From positions 1 to 7,614 of the forward strand of contig JAHFSL010000062.1 of the NCBI GenBank assembly GCA_023265785.1: a stretch of DNA of 7,614 nt. The letters are read 5' to 3'. Of the stretch, positions 5,111 through 7,614 are shown one piece after another. How positions within the stretch are numbered: position 1 is the stretch's first letter; each line of letters starts with the position of its first letter. The translations under genes were made by a program, and so were the position numbers. This stretch comes from Candidatus Coatesiibacteriota bacterium. GTDB lineage: Bacteria > Oederibacteriota > CAKKQC01. The notes beneath the pieces were generated by a model. That model ran no database searches. It was not told the DNA's origin and was given only the letters and a program-made list of their open reading frames with translations.

Positions 5111-6004
5111 ATGCCGCCGATGCTGGAGTCCTCCCTGCCCCGCGAAACGCTCCTCGGGCGCGGCAAGGTCCGCGACCTGTACGACCTGGGCGACCGGCTC
5201 CTGCTCGTGGCCACCGACCGGCTGTCGGCCTTCGATGTCATCCTGCCCGATCCGATTCCGGGCAAGGGAACCATCCTGACCGCGCTCTCGAATTTCTGGT
5301 TCGGCCGCACCCGCGGGGTGATCGCCAACCACCTGCTTGATGAGCGCCCCTGGGTGACGGACCCCGCCCGGTTCGGGTCGCTTGCCGGCCGGGCGGTCAT
5401 CGTGCGCAAGGCCCGGCCGGTTCTCCTGGAGGCCGTGGTGCGCGGGTACCTGACTGGCTCGGGACTTCTCGAATACCGGAAATCCGGGTCGGTGTGCGGC
5501 ATCGCCCTGCCGGCCGGCCTGACCGAGGCCTCAAAACTGCCCGAACCCATCTTCACGCCGTCCACCAAGGCCCCCAAGGGCCAGCACGACGAGAATGTTG
5601 ATTTCGCCGGAGCCTGCTCAATCGTCGGGACGGACCTGGCCACGCGGGTCCGGGATGCCGCCATCGCCCTCTACCGTGAGGCCGCCGCCTTTGCCGTGGG
5701 CCGGGGGATCATCATTGCCGACACCAAGTTTGAATTCGGGACCATTGACGGGAACCTAATCCTGATTGATGAAGCACTCACCCCCGATTCTTCCCGGTTC
5801 TGGCCGCTGGACGGCTGGGAACCCGGGAAATCTCAGCCCAGTTTCGACAAGCAATTCGTGCGCGACTGGCTCCTGTCCATCAAGTGGGACAAGAAGCCCC
5901 CCGCGCCCAATCTGCCGCCTGACATCATCGCCCGGACCGCCGCGAAGTACCGCGACGCGCTCGTCCGCCTGAATCCGGAAAACCCCGCGCTGAACGAAAT
6001 CTAG
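5111..6004 (+). CDS. purC: Phosphoribosylaminoimidazole-succinocarboxamide (SAICAR) synthase
   Basis: PurC joins CAIR and L-aspartate with ATP hydrolysis to form SAICAR in cytoplasmic de novo purine synthesis. The 297-residue product is the long, yeast Ade1-like form rather than the roughly 240-residue E. coli type. Motifs, numbered from the chosen start, are GKVRDLYD (18-25), ATDRLSAFDVILPDPIPGKG (34-53), VVRGYLTGSG (109-118), EPIFTPSTKAP (145-155), HDEN (159-162), ADTKFEFG (203-210), DEALTPDSSRFW (220-231) and QPSFDKQFVRDWL (242-254). All expected conserved blocks are present. In-frame ATGs occur at 5084, 5111 and 5120. None has a properly spaced Shine-Dalgarno. I prefer 5111 because an extended -10 box places transcription start at 5110, which rules out 5084 if that promoter is real. 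It stands alone here, not in a pur operon, and converges on the potassium channel gene. Confidence 0.97.
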   Translation: MPPMLESSLPRETLLGRGKVRDLYDLGDRLLLVATDRLSAFDVILPDPIPGKGTILTALSNFWFGRTRGVIANHLLDERPWVTDPARFGSLAGRAVIVRKARPVLLEAVVRGYLTGSGLLEYRKSGSVCGIALPAGLTEASKLPEPIFTPSTKAPKGQHDENVDFAGACSIVGTDLATRVRDAAIALYREAAAFAVGRGIIIADTKFEFGTIDGNLILIDEALTPDSSRFWPLDGWEPGKSQPSFDKQFVRDWLLSIKWDKKPPAPNLPPDIIARTAAKYRDALVRLNPENPALNEI

Positions 6005-6023
6005 CCCGGGCCGGAATCCGGCT
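6003..6023. terminator. Short GC hairpin between convergent purC and channel gene
   Basis: The 18-nt gap (6005-6022) holds GCCGG (6010-6014), AAT, CCGGC (6018-6022). An alternative pairing is AGCC (6003-6006) with GGCT (6020-6023). A stem serving both strands is plausible, but no T-run follows on either side. Confidence 0.3.
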
Positions 6024-7030
6024 CAGGTGGGGATTAATTCACCACTCAAGAGTTTGAGTTTCTTCACGCCCTCGATCTCCCCCATCACGATGAGGGCCTG
6101 GCCTGGGCTCAATTTCGTACCGGGCGAAGGATTAAAGGCATAGGCCCCCTCGCGGCCCTTGACAGCCAGGACCAGCAGGCCGGTCTCCTCATGGATATGG
6201 GAATCCTTGAGCGCCTTGTTGGCCAGCCGCGACCCCTCGTGCACCACCGCCTGCTCCACGCGGAGCGTGGCCGTCGAGGAGCGCAACATGACGTCCAGGA
6301 AGGAGACGACGGCGGGCCGCAGGGCCTCGGAGGCCATCCGCAGGCCGCCGATCGCGGTGGGCGAAACCACCGCATTGGCGCCCGCCTTGCGGAGCTTCTC
6401 CGCGGAATGATCCTCGTTGTACCGCGCCACGATGTGCAGGGCGGGATTGATCTGCCGCGCGGTCAGGACGACAAACAGGTTGTCCTTGTCATCCGTCAGA
6501 CAGGAGACCAGCCGGCCGGCGGTCCGGATCCCGGCCTCCTCCAGCGGCTCCTCCCGTGTGGCGTCCCCCTGAACCACGGCATGCCCCTCGGCCCGCAGGG
6601 CTTCCACCAGTTTGGTGTCGCCCTCAATAATGGCAAAGGGCGACTTGGTCTTGACGAGTTCCCCCATCACATGCAGGCCGGTCCGCCCCGCGCCGCAGAC
6701 AATGGTGTGATTCCGCATCTTGCCGATCATGCTCTTCATCTTTCTCCTCCGCAGAAGCCTTTGCAACTCCCCCTCCACGATGAAACCCGTGACCACGGAA
6801 ATCCCGTACACGATCCCGCTCATCCCCAACAGCATCAGCCCGATGGTGAACAGCCGCCCCCCCGTGGTCAGCGTGTGCAGTTCCCCGAACCCGGTGGTGG
6901 TCAGCGTAATGGCGGCCATCCAGAGGCTGTCCATCCAGGTCCAGCCCTCGATCACCTTGAATCCGATGGTGCCGACCGTAAAAATCGTGGCCAGGACACC
7001 CAGCGGCAGGAGCAGGCGTTGCCGGATCAT
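6023..7030 (-). CDS. Two-TM potassium channel protein with RCK (TrkA-N/TrkA-C) domains
   Basis: This inner-membrane ion channel subunit has a ligand-gating RCK module, presumably forming a tetramer. The first helix lies at about 8-28, the pore helix at 31-44, the filter at 45-50 and the second helix at 59-85 (several glycines near 69-76 could hinge). A basic linker (91-107) leads to the Rossmann RCK_N domain (108-225), with GAGRTG (113-118) and an acidic residue after beta-2 (AIIEGD, Glu136), consistent with nucleotide binding. RCK_C follows at about 253-329. The length (335) suits MthK/GsuK-like channels. The filter reads TTTGFGE, where canonical channels have TVGYGD or TVGFGE; the Val position is Thr. 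The start at 7030 lies 4 nt after the stop of the mannosidase gene and lacks a Shine-Dalgarno, so translation may rely on coupling. No second pore or N-terminal voltage sensor is present. Confidence 0.93.
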   Translation of the reverse strand: MIRQRLLLPLGVLATIFTVGTIGFKVIEGWTWMDSLWMAAITLTTTGFGELHTLTTGGRLFTIGLMLLGMSGIVYGISVVTGFIVEGELQRLLRRRKMKSMIGKMRNHTIVCGAGRTGLHVMGELVKTKSPFAIIEGDTKLVEALRAEGHAVVQGDATREEPLEEAGIRTAGRLVSCLTDDKDNLFVVLTARQINPALHIVARYNEDHSAEKLRKAGANAVVSPTAIGGLRMASEALRPAVVSFLDVMLRSSTATLRVEQAVVHEGSRLANKALKDSHIHEETGLLVLAVKGREGAYAFNPSPGTKLSPGQALIVMGEIEGVKKLKLLSGELIPT

Positions 7031-7034
7031 GCGG

Positions 7035-7614
7035 TTAGGAGGCTACCACATCCGGCGTGATCCGGATTGTGATCAGGCCGTGCGCGGGGACGCGAACCCG
7101 GACCGCCCCCCCCTCGACCCGCGCCGTGGATGAAACCAGCCGCCGTTCCAGCAGGTCCGTCTCGACCGCCGCCCGGGGAATGCCAAACGCCATGGCCCCC
7201 AGCCGGATGACGCCCTCGCACTCCTGCCCGGCGGTTTCATACAGTCGAACGATGAGGTCGTCCCCGTCCTCCGCCAGCTTGATCCCGGAGACCACGAGCC
7301 CGGCCCCTTCCACGCTGACCAGCGAGCCCTGGCGGCCAAGGCGCCCGCCATGAATCCCGGTCACCATCGCCCTTAAGGGGTGGTTGAGCCGTCGGGCCAA
7401 CCGGGTGGCCTCGGCCGCATCTGGCTTTCCCGCACATGGCGTCAGCGTGAGGTGGACCTCCTGTCGTCCGATTTCGGGAAGCGGGTCCGGGTCGTAACTC
7501 GACCGGATGAGGGAGAGGTTGAGCGTGTTCCCGTCCAACGCGTGGCCATGCTTGGTGTCGTTGGCCAGCACGAGGCTGGCCGGGGTCCCGTTGGCCGTGG
7601 TGCCGGTGACACAG
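7035..7614 (-). CDS. GH38 alpha-mannosidase, C-terminal part (N-terminus beyond window)
   Basis: Only the last 192 residues are visible, and the frame is open to the right edge. The sequence matches the C-terminal beta-domain of glycoside hydrolase family 38 alpha-mannosidases: LANDTKHGH followed by GNTLNLSLIRSSYDPDP (the usual pattern is LLNDxKYGxxxxGxxLxLSLLRxPxxPDP), then EVHLTLTPCAG, LNHPLRAM and KLAEDGDDLIVRLYE (family pattern K.aeDG..lilRlyE). The catalytic N-terminal barrel, with its zinc ligands and nucleophile Asp, lies outside. The enzyme would release mannose from alpha-mannosides; cytoplasmic or secreted location cannot be judged without the N-terminus. It precedes the potassium channel gene by only 4 nt, so the two are probably co-transcribed, though no functional link is obvious. 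The frame could be entered at a GTG at 7571, but homology continues upstream of it, so that is not the real start. Confidence 0.85.
   Translation of the reverse strand, partial: CVTGTTANGTPASLVLANDTKHGHALDGNTLNLSLIRSSYDPDPLPEIGRQEVHLTLTPCAGKPDAAEATRLARRLNHPLRAMVTGIHGGRLGRQGSLVSVEGAGLVVSGIKLAEDGDDLIVRLYETAGQECEGVIRLGAMAFGIPRAAVETDLLERRLVSSTARVEGGAVRVRVPAHGLITIRITPDVVAS

Noticed and set aside
6191..7060. Plus-strand open frame of 289 codons opposite the channel gene
   Set aside because: It is antisense to a well-supported RCK channel, with His/Gln/Gly/Pro-rich composition and no domain.
1..7614. CRISPR arrays, tRNA/rRNA genes, toxin-antitoxin or defence modules
   Set aside because: No regularly spaced repeats, no tRNA-like cloverleaf sequence noticed, and every sizeable frame is explained by housekeeping or membrane genes; a new multi-gene system is not supported here.

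Overview
The window is G+C-rich, densely coded bacterial chromosome with eight protein genes. Six are complete and one is cut by each window edge. I see no rRNA, tRNA, CRISPR array or intact mobile element. The gene set is a B12-dependent class II ribonucleotide reductase, a fused gamma-alpha 2-oxoacid:ferredoxin oxidoreductase subunit, a long (yeast-like) PurC, a GH38 alpha-mannosidase and a two-TM RCK potassium channel. Together they suggest a free-living, probably anaerobic or facultative bacterium. I lean weakly towards the Verrucomicrobiota/Kiritimatiellota/Planctomycetota side of the tree, but this is an impression and not a phylogenetic result.

Left part (1-3907, all leftward): nrdJ (802 aa) is followed after 28 nt by tsaC (217 aa), and after a further 68 nt by a korA-type gene that leaves the window at position 1. 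nrdJ and korA have clear Shine-Dalgarno sites. The tsaC-korA gap holds a GC-rich hairpin over the tsaC stop codon and a plausible separate promoter for korA.

Middle (3908-5110): a 268-bp non-coding gap lies between nrdJ and a divergent small secreted protein gene (4176-4586). The gap contains short inverted repeats that look like a decayed REP/MITE-like remnant, a candidate operator and a good sigma-70-like promoter. The secreted protein gene converges on a MgtC/SapB membrane protein gene (4596-5069, minus) with only 9 nt between them. The mgtC-like gene diverges from purC across a gap of only 41 nt.

Right part (5111-7614): purC (plus, 297 aa) converges on a two-gene leftward unit: a GH38 alpha-mannosidase (C-terminal end only), then 4 nt later a potassium channel with RCK domains and a non-canonical selectivity filter (TTTGFGE).

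The genes do not form one pathway. They are housekeeping functions (dNTP synthesis, tRNA t6A modification, purine synthesis, ferredoxin-linked carbon metabolism) plus membrane ion functions. I did not find a new multi-gene defence or metabolic system. The signals most worth following are regulatory: the small secreted protein gene and purC lack a Shine-Dalgarno at their most likely starts and have a -10 element placed so that transcription would start 1-3 nt before the start codon (leaderless mRNA). The mgtC-like gene shows the same layout more weakly. Other points are the altered channel filter and the cysteine-free secreted protein.
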